DNA from: Solimicrobium sp043758755
GTDB lineage: Bacteria; Pseudomonadota; Gammaproteobacteria; Burkholderiales; Burkholderiaceae_D
Direction of reading: 5' to 3'
Assembly (NCBI GenBank): GCA_043758755.1
Contig: JAYVMW010000004.1
Span: forward strand, 62,001 to 126,000
Length of the DNA: 64,000 nucleotides
Below are positions 34,389 through 42,849 of the stretch, piece after piece. The notes beneath the pieces are model-generated. The model saw nothing but the letters and a program-made list of their open reading frames with translations, was not told the DNA's origin and searched no databases. The position numbers were made by a program, and so were the translations under genes. Position 1 is the first letter of the stretch. The number at the start of each line of letters is the position of its first letter.

Positions 34389-35909
34389 GTGAAGCAAAAA
34401 CCAACTTTGATCAACAATGCTTTCAAGCATCCGCCGAGTAGAGACGCACTGGTTGGCTTTTCTGATAAAAGCGTCACAATCATGAAGCTCATGCTCACCG
34501 CAGTAATTTTTGCTTCGGTCATTGCGATCATCTACGGATTTTTGTCCGGACACAGCGAAAAGCTTCTGGCGAGCGTTGCACTGACTCTGGTTGTGGTGAG
34601 TGCATGTTATTGGGAACTCAGCAAGGCACGCGTTGCACGGGCTGTGAATATTTTTTGCTGGGGTTTCTGGCTGTATGCCTGCATGTTTTCGTTTCAGGTC
34701 GCCGGCATTCATACGCCGAGTCTTTTTTTGATTCCGCCCGTTATCATGATCGTGGGCTGGTCGCAGGGCAGAATGGCGGTCCTGGTGATGTTGGTGCTGA
34801 CCACCCTGTTCTTTATTTCGTATGTGGTTGCTGAAAACTATCACTGGATCTCAGATACAGTACACCGCACGGCCATGTCGATGTTCATCACCTACATGTG
34901 CATCATCGTCAATGCCGGCATTATTTCTCTGGTGATTGCAGAGAATTTTACCAGGCTGGTACAAAACTCGAAAAAGCTGACCAGAGATCTGCAGCGGCGT
35001 CTTAATGAATTGAAGCTGTCCGACGACGCGCTGCGCAATTTGAATAACCGGCTTGAACAGCGCGTGATCGAAAGGACGGCGCTGTATGATGCTACCAACC
35101 AGTCTTTGCAGAATACGGTGGCGCGGCTGGAACTGGCGCAAAAAGAACTGGTGCAGTCCGAAAAACTGGCGTCGCTGGGTTCGCTGGTGGCAGGCATATC
35201 TCATGAACTCAATACCCCGGTTGGCAATGCGCTGACCATGACGACCAGTCTGGAAAATTTGTTCCAGCAGATCGGTGAATCGGTCAGTTCCGGCAAGATC
35301 AGACGCGCCGAACTCGATGAGTTGATCCAGACCGGAATTGAAATGGCGGCGCTGGCAACCAGATCAACCCGGCGCGCCGTGGACCTGATGGCCAGTTTCA
35401 AACAGGTCGCTGTCGACCAGACCTCCGAAAAGCGCCGCAATTTCAATCTGTACAATGTCATTGAAGATAATCTGGCAACCCTGCTGCCAAACATCAAGAA
35501 GCTGCACAAAACCATACGCATCGCCAATCAGGTCGGCACGCATATCCAGTGTGACAGTTACCCCGGACCGCTGGGGCAGATCATCATCAATCTGACCCAG
35601 AATGCAATTCTGCACGGGTTTGACGGCAGAGACGTCGGCACAGTAACGATTGCAGTTGAAGAGAAGGATGACATGATTGTATTGACCCTCACCGATGACG
35701 GGGTCGGTATGGAACCGTCAGTGATGGTTCACGTATTTGATCCGTTTTTTACCACCAAGCTGGGCCGGGGCGGTTCCGGAATCGGGCTGTCGGTTTCGTA
35801 CCGGATTGCCACCTCCATTTTGGGCGGCAATCTCAGCGTGGTTTCTGCACCAGGCAAGGGTGCCAGCTTTACACTCAGCATGCCCAAAGTCGCGCCGTTC
35901 AAATTTTAA
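34389..35909 (+). CDS. Membrane histidine kinase, second of the tandem pair
   Basis: A 506-residue paralog of the preceding kinase with the same plan: six membrane helices (about 30-185), a coiled coil (LRNLNNRLEQRVIERT), phosphoacceptor H272 in GISHELNTPVGN, the shared FKQVAVDQTSE block, and an ATPase lobe with NLTQNAILHG, DDGVGMEPSVM and GGSGIGLSV. Both paralogs end APFKF. The start is GTG at 34389, with AAGG at 34378-34381. The 82-base gap from the first kinase allows co-transcription or its own promoter. Sensor helices have diverged more than the kinase core, suggesting different inputs. Its stop overlaps the convergent binding-protein stop by 4 bases. Confidence 0.83.
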   Translation: MKQKPTLINNAFKHPPSRDALVGFSDKSVTIMKLMLTAVIFASVIAIIYGFLSGHSEKLLASVALTLVVVSACYWELSKARVARAVNIFCWGFWLYACMFSFQVAGIHTPSLFLIPPVIMIVGWSQGRMAVLVMLVLTTLFFISYVVAENYHWISDTVHRTAMSMFITYMCIIVNAGIISLVIAENFTRLVQNSKKLTRDLQRRLNELKLSDDALRNLNNRLEQRVIERTALYDATNQSLQNTVARLELAQKELVQSEKLASLGSLVAGISHELNTPVGNALTMTTSLENLFQQIGESVSSGKIRRAELDELIQTGIEMAALATRSTRRAVDLMASFKQVAVDQTSEKRRNFNLYNVIEDNLATLLPNIKKLHKTIRIANQVGTHIQCDSYPGPLGQIIINLTQNAILHGFDGRDVGTVTIAVEEKDDMIVLTLTDDGVGMEPSVMVHVFDPFFTTKLGRGGSGIGLSVSYRIATSILGGNLSVVSAPGKGASFTLSMPKVAPFKF

Positions 35910-36712
35910 TTTTTTATTTCGGCGTCGTAGTGCTGAAAGAATTGATTGAACTTGGCCGGGTCGCTTTTGAGCCGGATCAGTTCCGTGTTATAGGCTTGCA
36001 TCAGCGCATGGATATCGTGGTATGCCGGACTGCTCCAGGTTGAGTTTTTGGAGAACGTATTCGGGTAAGGCTTGCTGAAGATGACCCAGTCATAGGTGGT
36101 GATGGTATCGAGCTGCATGACGCGGGTCATGTACCTGCTCAGGATCAGTGGAAACGGAAACAGTTGTATCCGTCCGGCAGCCAGTTTTTTCAGATTGGTT
36201 GCTGCATCACTGGCCGGATCCAGCTGGTGGTTGAATTCCATATTTTCCCGGTGCGGCGAGGGGAATGCTTTCCAGAAATCAGGATGATAAATGTTGTTTT
36301 GAATGATGCCCACAGAAAGACCGGTTCGGGTCACATCCTCCAGATTTTTAAGCGGGTATCTGGCCTTGTTGGCTTTGGTCGTCATGAAAACGAAATCGGC
36401 ATCCCATACTGCGGTTTTGGGCCAGTCCAGATATGCAGCCCGCTCGGAGCTGTAGGAAAAATGCAGGCCGACATCGGCCTGCCCGTTGTTCAGCATGTTC
36501 AGTGCGCGCGCTACCGGAACCAGCTTTATTGTGTAGCGCACACCCAGCCTATCAAATACCGCTTTGGCTATATCAACATCAAATCCGGTGATCTGGCCCG
36601 CTTCGATAAAGCTGGCCGGTGCGTAATTTTCCGATACGATAACCAACTCTCGCTGTGCAGCATCACAGTGTTGCTGAAGAAGGAAAAGGAAGATGTAAAA
36701 GAATATTTTCAT
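35906..36712 (-). CDS. Periplasmic amino-acid-type binding protein (SBP_bac_3)
   Basis: A 268-residue secreted protein of the extracellular solute-binding family 3. I take the ATG at 36712, which gives a signal peptide MKIFFYIFLFLLQQHCDA; a longer frame from 36778 would run into the upstream gene. Core segments ITGFDVDIAKAVFDRLGV and NNGQADVGLHFSYSSERAAYL are typical, and the usual Arg that binds the ligand carboxylate may be R88 of SSERA. It starts 20 bases after the HD-GYP stop on the same strand, with no transport genes nearby, so a signalling or periplasmic sensing role is plausible. Confidence 0.78.
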   Translation of the reverse strand: MKIFFYIFLFLLQQHCDAAQRELVIVSENYAPASFIEAGQITGFDVDIAKAVFDRLGVRYTIKLVPVARALNMLNNGQADVGLHFSYSSERAAYLDWPKTAVWDADFVFMTTKANKARYPLKNLEDVTRTGLSVGIIQNNIYHPDFWKAFPSPHRENMEFNHQLDPASDAATNLKKLAAGRIQLFPFPLILSRYMTRVMQLDTITTYDWVIFSKPYPNTFSKNSTWSSPAYHDIHALMQAYNTELIRLKSDPAKFNQFFQHYDAEIKN

Positions 36713-36731
36713 TATCTGATCAGGAAATAGT

Positions 36732-38003
36732 TTAATTTTTTGCCGCACTGGACTTTTGCGGGTCAAAATAATAGGCAACCCGTTTGCGCGGGCTCAGGTA
36801 AGCATAGATTTCCTGTGGCAACGCATCGGGTTTGATGCTGGATTTGACTTCCAGTTCTGATTCCGTGGACAGGTCAATAATGATGGCTTCATTCTTGGGT
36901 ACACTCGGATCATAAATCAGGATGGTGGGACGCAAAGGCTTGCCGGAATTAACCGCAATTACCATGCCATACGAGCCGTCATTGAGTTTGACTACCGTGC
37001 CAGGCGGGTAGACGCCCATGCAGCGGATAAACATGTTCAGTACCGACGTGTCAAATAATTTGCGCTGATGGGCAAACATCAGCACCAAAGCGTCATAGGG
37101 TGAGAGCGAGTCGGCCGGATTGGGGTGGTTCAGATGGTTGTCGTAGGCATTCACAACGCAGACTATGCGCGACAGCAGCGAAATTTTATCGGTCGTGACA
37201 TGCGTCGGATAGCCGCTGCCGTCGGCACATTCGTGGTGCTGCAGAATGATGTCGAGCGCGCCCTTGGGAAGGCCGATTTTCTCGCCGATTTTGTAACCGT
37301 AAGCGCAATGTTGCTGGAGCAGATTTTGTTCGGATTTGGACAGTTCGTGGCGTGCGTTGACGATCCGGTCCGGAATTTCAACCTTGCCGATGTCATGGAA
37401 CAGGCAACCCATGCCAAGGACTTTGATATCGTCCGGCGCAAACTGCAATTCTTTGGCCAGCATCATCGATAAAATGGCCACGTTGAGCGAATGATAGTAC
37501 GCTTCTTCGCCGGCGATTTTATCGTTCATCAGATGGATGGCAATTTCTTTTTCAGCCAGCATTGATTCCATCATCTGTTGAGTCAGCTGATCTGCGCTTT
37601 TGTACGCTTCTTCGGGGCGGGAAAACAGATTGCGGTTAATGTTTTTAATCGCGGTTGCCGACTTCTGATATTCCTTTTCACAGCGGCTGATCGATTCGCG
37701 TTCCGCCACCAGTTTTTCGATACGCAGTTTCTTTGCGTTGATGAAGGCCCGTTCTTCCGGAGTCGGCTCGGCAATGTCCGGTTTGGCTTCCGGCGCAGCA
37801 TCGGCTAGCGGCAGCGGCCTGCATTCACACAGCGTCGTTTCAATGCGTATGGTTTTGATGCCCAGCGCCTTGATGGCTTTGATCTGTTCACCATTCTTGA
37901 TACGGAAGCTGTTGCGCGCAAAAGAATGTTCCAACCAGTGCACATCCAGCATGACGTACAGGCCAACACACAACTGATCTACGGAAATTGTTTTTATGCT
38001 CAT
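36732..38003 (-). CDS. HD-GYP cyclic-di-GMP phosphodiesterase with DUF3391 N-terminus
   Basis: A 423-residue cytoplasmic protein. The N-terminal DUF3391-like domain (VDQLCVGLYVMLDVHWLEHSF) is followed by a coiled region and an HD-GYP domain with a full set of residues: H203-D204 (HDIGKVEIP), H256-H257-E258, and D-G-S-G-Y-P at 261-266. It should hydrolyse c-di-GMP with two or three metal ions. It is first in an operon with the periplasmic binding protein. With the EAL protein at 15 kb it gives the window two c-di-GMP-degrading enzymes. Confidence 0.9.
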   Translation of the reverse strand: MSIKTISVDQLCVGLYVMLDVHWLEHSFARNSFRIKNGEQIKAIKALGIKTIRIETTLCECRPLPLADAAPEAKPDIAEPTPEERAFINAKKLRIEKLVAERESISRCEKEYQKSATAIKNINRNLFSRPEEAYKSADQLTQQMMESMLAEKEIAIHLMNDKIAGEEAYYHSLNVAILSMMLAKELQFAPDDIKVLGMGCLFHDIGKVEIPDRIVNARHELSKSEQNLLQQHCAYGYKIGEKIGLPKGALDIILQHHECADGSGYPTHVTTDKISLLSRIVCVVNAYDNHLNHPNPADSLSPYDALVLMFAHQRKLFDTSVLNMFIRCMGVYPPGTVVKLNDGSYGMVIAVNSGKPLRPTILIYDPSVPKNEAIIIDLSTESELEVKSSIKPDALPQEIYAYLSPRKRVAYYFDPQKSSAAKN

Positions 38004-38121
38004 TTTAGCGCTGCGGAATTCGAATTCATGGCTTTATATTAGCAGTCCATTGCAAAAATCAAAGCCTTCTTTTAGATAGTTAAGCAAATGGCAATGCTGA
38101 TCGCGCAGATTTCCAAGGTAA

Positions 38122-38149
38122 TTGAATCGCCATCATTCAGGGGTATGAT
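38122..38149 (+). promoter_or_regulatory. Sigma70 promoter of the YncE-like gene
   Basis: TTGAAT (38122-38127), a 16-base spacer and TATGAT (38144-38149) lie about 52 bases upstream of the ATG at 38202, which has an AAAAAGGAAA ribosome site. Confidence 0.5.
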
Positions 38150-38201
38150 CTGTCAGTTTTGTACTCAATTTGGCTTTCATTTAACGAAAAAGGAAATCAT
38201 C

Positions 38202-39230
38202 ATGCCTTTCAAAATTGGACTGCTCGCGGCTATTTTAGGCGCATGCGCTGCAACGGTGTCGGCAGCCGACTATAAAATTGTCGATACCATCGTCGTCAAG
38301 GGCGCTGCGCGCTGGGATTATCTGTATGTCGATGGGGCAGGGCATCGTCTGTACGTTACACATGGCACCCAGACTGAAGTCATCGACACCCACACTGATA
38401 AACTGATTGGCACCATCCCTGACACCCAGGGTGTGCACGGGGTGGCGATTGCAACCGACCTGGGCGTGGGCTTTACCAGCAATGGCGCATCCGGTACGGT
38501 GGGTATCTTCGATCTGAACAGTTTGAAAAACACCGGGTCGGTCAAAGTCGGAACCAACCCGGATGCCATCGTGTATGACCCTGCCAGTCATAAAGTGGTT
38601 ACGTTTAACGGCAAATCTGCCGACGCCAGCATTATTGATGCCAAAACCATGCAGGTGGTCGCGACCGTGGCGGTGGGCGGCAAACCTGAATTTGCCGTCG
38701 TCGCTGCAAACGGCAAGGTTTATTTCAATATCGAAGATACGGCGCAAATCGCAGCAATCAACCTGAGCACCAACAAAATGGAGCAGCCGCATTCGCTCAA
38801 GCCTTGTGAAGAGCCCACCGGACTGGCGATCGATGATAAACAGCGCCTGTATTCGGTGTGTTCGAATAATCTGATGATGGTGTCAGGCACTGCCGGCAAA
38901 ATTATCGCCCAGTTGAAAATCGGCAGCGGACCGGACGGCGTGGCGGTGCTGGACGATCAGGCGTTCAGCGCCAACGGTCAGGATGGGTCTTTGACCGCAG
39001 TGGGGCAAGTCAATGGCAGATTCGTCAGCATGGCAACCATACCGACCCAGACCGGCGCGCGCACGATTGCGGCAGACCCGGCCACGCATCGCCTGTATTT
39101 ACCCACTGCTGATTTTCTGCCGGCAACGGGTCAGGAAAGACGTCAGGGCGCTGTCGACACGTTCCGTGTTCTGGTGCTCGAAAAAAAGTCGGCTACATTT
39201 TATTCAGCGCAGCCCGCAATTCAGCCCTGA
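38202..39230 (+). CDS. Secreted YncE-like beta-propeller protein
   Basis: A 342-residue secreted seven-bladed propeller. The ATG at 38202 follows AAGGAAA and gives a signal peptide MPFKIGLLAAILGACAATVSA; longer frames from 38088 lack a ribosome site. Repeated blades of the YVTN type are visible (YVDGAGHRLYVTHGTQTEVID, GTIPDTQGVHGVAI, KVGTNPDAIVYDPASH). The fold serves binding rather than a known reaction. It has its own promoter, and its end overlaps the convergent CoA-transferase by 38 bases. Confidence 0.8.
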   Translation: MPFKIGLLAAILGACAATVSAADYKIVDTIVVKGAARWDYLYVDGAGHRLYVTHGTQTEVIDTHTDKLIGTIPDTQGVHGVAIATDLGVGFTSNGASGTVGIFDLNSLKNTGSVKVGTNPDAIVYDPASHKVVTFNGKSADASIIDAKTMQVVATVAVGGKPEFAVVAANGKVYFNIEDTAQIAAINLSTNKMEQPHSLKPCEEPTGLAIDDKQRLYSVCSNNLMMVSGTAGKIIAQLKIGSGPDGVAVLDDQAFSANGQDGSLTAVGQVNGRFVSMATIPTQTGARTIAADPATHRLYLPTADFLPATGQERRQGAVDTFRVLVLEKKSATFYSAQPAIQP

Positions 39231-40485
39231 AATTCGGATGGGCAATGGCAATGAGTTCTTCGGCACGCTGTCGGTATGATTTGCCGCGCAGTTGTGCCAC
39301 ACCGAATTCGGTTACCACATAATTCACATCATTCTTGCTGGTCGAAATATGGGTGCCGCTTGACAGGGCCGGAACGATGCGGGAAATGGTGTCGTTCTTG
39401 GCCGTAGAGGGCAGCACGATGAACGACTTGCCGCCGCGCGATATATTTGCCGCGCGCACAAAGTCGGCCTGTCCGCCAGTACCGGAATAAGGCAAGTTGC
39501 CCAGACTTTCCGAGCCACACTGTCCGAGCAGATCAATTTGCAGACTGGCATTGATGGTCATTAAATTGTCGTTCAGTCCGGCGATGTTGGGGTCATTGGT
39601 AATATTCACCGGATGCATTTCCAGCATCGGATTGTGGTGCATGAAGCGATACAGTTTTTGCGAACCAAGCGCAAAGGTAGCCATCATTTTCCCCGGGTGA
39701 AAATTCTTTTTCTGGTTGGTCACGGCACCGGCTTCGACCAGTGACAGTATCCCGTCCCCAATCATTTCGGTATGGATGCCCAGATCGTGTTTTTCACTCA
39801 GCTGGATCACTACTGCGTCCGGAATTGCCCCATACCCGATCTGCAGCGTGGCGCCGTCATTGATCATTTCTGCGACATATTTTCCTATGGCGGCCTGCAC
39901 CGGTCCGATGACCGGCAGTCCGACTTCCAGAAGCGGGTCGTTACTTTCAACAATCGCGCTGACCTGCGAAATGTGCACATGACATTCGCCATGGGCAAAC
40001 GGCACGTTGGGATTCACCTCCAGAACAATGCTGCGCGCTTTGGCTACAGCAGCCATGGTGTAATCGGTGCCCAGACTCAGGGAAAAGTAGCCGTATTCAT
40101 CCATGGGTGAAGCGATCGACAACACCACATCGGCCGCAATATTGCCCTGCTCGATCATGCGTGGAATTTCACCAAAATAATTTGGAATGAAATCGACCCA
40201 GCCGGCCTGTCCGCCAGGCCGTGACGCCGGTCCGTAAAAAAATGAGACATGGCGCACATGCTCCACGGTGTCGGGGTCGAAGTAACTGTATTTGCGCAGC
40301 GCCAGAATCTGCGCCACTTTGACATCATGAAACGAGCTGCGCTGCTCGGACAGCGCAGTCAGCAGGTGGGGAGGTTCACCCACGCCGGTGGGAACGATGA
40401 TGAAATCACCGTTGCGTATCTGTTTTATTGCATCCTGGGGTGTAACAAGTTTTCCCTGATAGGCATCGCGCAGAGTCTGACTCAT
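39193..40485 (-). CDS. Acetyl-CoA hydrolase/CoA-transferase family enzyme
   Basis: A 430-residue family I CoA-transferase of the acetyl-CoA hydrolase/4-hydroxybutyrate CoA-transferase type. QIGYGAIPDAVV, LGIHTEMIGDGILSLVEAG (with the likely catalytic Glu of HTEM) and the C-terminal VVTEFGVAQLRGKS are family landmarks. It would move CoA between acetyl-CoA or another acyl-CoA and a carboxylate. An FNR-like site (40545-40558) 60 bases upstream suggests use at low oxygen. It is followed on the other strand by the propeller gene, whose 3' end it overlaps. Confidence 0.85.
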   Translation of the reverse strand: MSQTLRDAYQGKLVTPQDAIKQIRNGDFIIVPTGVGEPPHLLTALSEQRSSFHDVKVAQILALRKYSYFDPDTVEHVRHVSFFYGPASRPGGQAGWVDFIPNYFGEIPRMIEQGNIAADVVLSIASPMDEYGYFSLSLGTDYTMAAVAKARSIVLEVNPNVPFAHGECHVHISQVSAIVESNDPLLEVGLPVIGPVQAAIGKYVAEMINDGATLQIGYGAIPDAVVIQLSEKHDLGIHTEMIGDGILSLVEAGAVTNQKKNFHPGKMMATFALGSQKLYRFMHHNPMLEMHPVNITNDPNIAGLNDNLMTINASLQIDLLGQCGSESLGNLPYSGTGGQADFVRAANISRGGKSFIVLPSTAKNDTISRIVPALSSGTHISTSKNDVNYVVTEFGVAQLRGKSYRQRAEELIAIAHPNFRAELRAALNKM

Positions 40486-40544
40486 GGCTGTCTCGCTTTT
40501 TAATAATAATGGGGCAGCTTAAGTGATTTGGGCATTGTTGTGTG

Positions 40545-40558
40545 TTGAGATAGATCAG
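40545..40558. promoter_or_regulatory. Imperfect FNR-like site upstream of the CoA-transferase
   Basis: TTGAG-N4-ATCAG matches 8 of 10 positions of TTGAT-N4-ATCAA. A class II position would put the start of transcription near 40510, giving a 25-nt leader, but the -10 there is poor. Confidence 0.35.
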
Positions 40559-40564
40559 ATTTGG

Positions 40565-40837
40565 CTAATTTTTTGCTCCTGTCATTGTAAAAAAAGAAAT
40601 TAAAGGGGTGAGAAACATCGCCAGCACAACAACCAGCATCACTGCGGTACCCAGCCAGCCCAGAATCTGCAGCCGGGTTGATATGACAAATCGGCCCATG
40701 ATTTCGGGTCGCACCGCCATCATCATCATCAAGGCCATGATCAGGTCATCGTCAGCCGCGCCGGTGAACAGGCCGGGCCCGAGTTTTTTCAGCCAGGATG
40801 TCGGTTGAACGACAAGCGTTTCATTTTTGTCCGGCAT
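40565..40837 (-). pseudogene. Nramp-family metal transporter remnant with large in-frame internal deletion
   Basis: A 90-residue open frame that joins the two ends of an Nramp-like transporter. Residues 14-31 (WLKKLGPGLFTGAADDD) match the conserved N-terminal segment. From residue 32 on (LIMALMMMMAVRPEIMGRF, STRLQILGWLGTAVML) it matches the last helices. The roughly 300 residues of core membrane domain usual in this family are missing, and the frame stays open across the junction at D31/L32. I take the ATG at 40837; a longer frame from 40957 runs through the promoter. The product cannot transport as it stands, but it could still be made as a small two-helix membrane protein. Upstream sits a perfect FNR box with a matching -10. 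Confidence 0.72.
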
Positions 40838-40876
40838 TTTTTTAAGAGTGAGTGCGCGATGTCGCACCTTAAGATA

Positions 40877-40882
40877 TCTATA
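40877..40882 (-). promoter_or_regulatory. -10 element of the FNR-dependent promoter of the Nramp remnant
   Basis: TATAGA on the minus strand predicts transcription from about 40870, which is 41.5 bases from the centre of the FNR box, the class II activation distance. The leader to the ATG at 40837 would be about 33 nt. Confidence 0.5.
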
Positions 40883-40904
40883 AAACCACCACGTTAAATT
40901 TGAT

Positions 40905-40918
40905 TTGATTGATATCAA
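40905..40918. promoter_or_regulatory. Perfect FNR/Anr binding site
   Basis: TTGAT-TGAT-ATCAA is an exact match to the FNR consensus. It lies between the Nramp remnant (minus) and the chemoreceptor gene (plus); spacing to a -10 fits the minus-strand gene. Confidence 0.7.
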
Positions 40919-41066
40919 AAGTGAACGGCCTGGCGGCTTGTGACAAAAGTTTTGCACAAATTATTGTGGCGACGCCTCATTTGTCACTGATTTGACACAT
41001 TCAATTCCTATGCTGAATAAGGAAATTTACTTGCACGGGCAGGTAATCTGATTTTTGAGAGCATAA

Positions 41067-42656
41067 ATGAATAACACATTAAAGTCGCGTTTAAGTTTTG
41101 TGATCGGATTGATCACTCTGTTGGCAATCGGTATCGGCATACTTGGTTTGGTTGGCATGGGAAAAGCCAATGAGGGATTAAAAAGCGTCTATGAATACCG
41201 CACGGTTGCGCTGGAACAGATATCGCGCATTGACCGTTTGCTGGTGCAAAGCCAGCTAGCGCTGGTCGAAGCAATTCAGGATTCGATGGCCGCCACCATC
41301 AAGGTCAAAAGCGCGTTGATCGAGAAAAACATTGCGGAAATGGACCAGACCTGGGCGGTCTATTCGAAATCGGAACACTCCGAAGCCGAGCGCAGGCTGG
41401 CCGAGACCTTTCATGCGGACCGTGAAAAAATGATTAACGACGGCTTGCGTAAAACCATGAAAGCCATGAATGACGGTGATCTGGCACTGGCCGGAGAATT
41501 GGCGGACCAGGTGCAGACGCTTGCCATTCCCTTGCGCAAAAGTGTAGACGCACTCCGAAAAATTCAGGTTGATGAAGCCGGCAACGAATATGAAATGGCG
41601 AATTCGCGCTATGCAGTTCTGCGCGTACTGGTGACCGTGGCAATTATTCTTGGCGGACTGGCTGCCGCTACGGCCGGCTTTTTTTTAATCCGGAATGTTT
41701 ACGCGCAGCTTGGTGGCGAGCCCAGTTATGCCCATCATATCGTGCACAGCATTGCCGCCGGTGATTTGACTGTCGATGTGCAGTTGGAGTCTGGCGACCG
41801 AACAAGTCTGTTGTTTGCAATGAAATGCATGCAAAAAACACTGTTCGAGACGATGAGTGAAATCAGAAATTCAACCGACACAATTACTACCGCATCCGAG
41901 GAAATTTCAACGGGAAATATGGATCTTTCTTCCCGCACCGAGAATCAGGCCAGTTCGCTGGAAGAAACTTCTGCCTCCCTGGCAGATCTGACCAACAGCG
42001 TCAAAACCAATGCTGAAAACACGATGCTGGCCAATCAGCTGGCCCATTCGGCGTCGGAAGTGGCACAAAAAGGCAGTGGTACGGTATTGCAGATTGTCGA
42101 CACCATGGGCTCGATCAATGCTTCAGCCAAAAAAATCACCGACATCATCAGCGTGATCGATGGCATCGCGTTTCAGACCAATATTCTGGCGCTCAATGCT
42201 GCCGTAGAAGCCGCGCGTGCCGGTGAACAGGGCCGCGGTTTTGCGGTAGTTGCCAGTGAGGTGCGCAACTTGGCGCAGCGTTCTGCTGCCGCCGCGCGGG
42301 AAATCAAGGAATTGATCAGTCAGTCGGTAGAAGAAGTCAATCACGGCAGCGCTATCGTATCCAGCGCAGGTGCAACCATGGATGAGTTGGTGGGAAGCGT
42401 GAAACGGGTCACCGATATCATGTTGATCATCAGCGCAGCCAATGCAGCGCAGCGCGATGATATCAGTCAGGTCGCCAGTGCCATCACGCAGATTGATGAT
42501 GTCACGCAGCAGAATTCGGCACTGGTTGAACAGGCTGCGGCGGCTTCCGAATCGCTCAGGCAGCAATCGATTGTCCTGAGTGAACTGGTCCGGTCTTTTA
42601 AACTCGATGACGCGACGCCGGTACAACGTTCATTGATCTCGTTTCAGCGTGGCTGA
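41067..42656 (+). CDS. Methyl-accepting chemotaxis protein
   Basis: A 529-residue Tar-like chemoreceptor. TM1 is at about 9-31, a four-helix-bundle periplasmic sensor at 32-185, TM2 at about 186-208, then HAMP and the signalling hairpin with FQTNILALNAAVEAARAGEQ and GFAVVASEVRNLAQRSA. The sensor is all-helical (4HB type), typical of small-molecule receptors in Burkholderiales. There is no C-terminal CheR-tethering pentapeptide. A TTGACA at 40992-40997 could be its -35, but the -10 is poor. No motility genes are nearby; the CheB-CheR fusion at 47 kb is the nearest partner candidate. Confidence 0.92.
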   Translation: MNNTLKSRLSFVIGLITLLAIGIGILGLVGMGKANEGLKSVYEYRTVALEQISRIDRLLVQSQLALVEAIQDSMAATIKVKSALIEKNIAEMDQTWAVYSKSEHSEAERRLAETFHADREKMINDGLRKTMKAMNDGDLALAGELADQVQTLAIPLRKSVDALRKIQVDEAGNEYEMANSRYAVLRVLVTVAIILGGLAAATAGFFLIRNVYAQLGGEPSYAHHIVHSIAAGDLTVDVQLESGDRTSLLFAMKCMQKTLFETMSEIRNSTDTITTASEEISTGNMDLSSRTENQASSLEETSASLADLTNSVKTNAENTMLANQLAHSASEVAQKGSGTVLQIVDTMGSINASAKKITDIISVIDGIAFQTNILALNAAVEAARAGEQGRGFAVVASEVRNLAQRSAAAAREIKELISQSVEEVNHGSAIVSSAGATMDELVGSVKRVTDIMLIISAANAAQRDDISQVASAITQIDDVTQQNSALVEQAAAASESLRQQSIVLSELVRSFKLDDATPVQRSLISFQRG

Positions 42657-42700
42657 ATTTCTGCTGGGCAAATTCTTGCGGAGATTGCCCATTCAAACTG

Positions 42701-42721
42701 ATTCGTCAACAGGTGACGAAT
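42701..42721. repeat. Perfect inverted repeat downstream of the chemoreceptor
   Basis: ATTCGTCA, a 5-base loop and TGACGAAT. No T-run follows, so it is not a clear terminator; it could be a protein-binding site or protect the mRNA end. Confidence 0.4.
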
Positions 42722-42778
42722 GTTCAGAATTAACGAATTGTCACGAAGCAGTAATACGCCGCTCATAGTATGCCGTGA

Positions 42779-42795
42779 CCACTTCGTTGAAGTGG
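42779..42795 (+). promoter_or_regulatory. Hairpin in the leader of the phosphoesterase gene
   Basis: CCACTTC-gtt-GAAGTGG is a 7-bp perfect stem 54 bases before the ATG at 42850. It may affect leader stability. The 193-base gap holds no gene. Confidence 0.35.
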
Positions 42796-42849
42796 CGTAT
42801 CCAAAAGAATATCCCGCCTCATCAATCTTTCACCTGAAGGACATCTCAA

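Noticed and set aside
40992..41020. TTGACA with GAATAA as a chemoreceptor promoter, or a flagellar sigma28 site
   Set aside because: The -10 matches poorly at any allowed spacing, and no TAAA-N15-GCCGATAA pattern was found.
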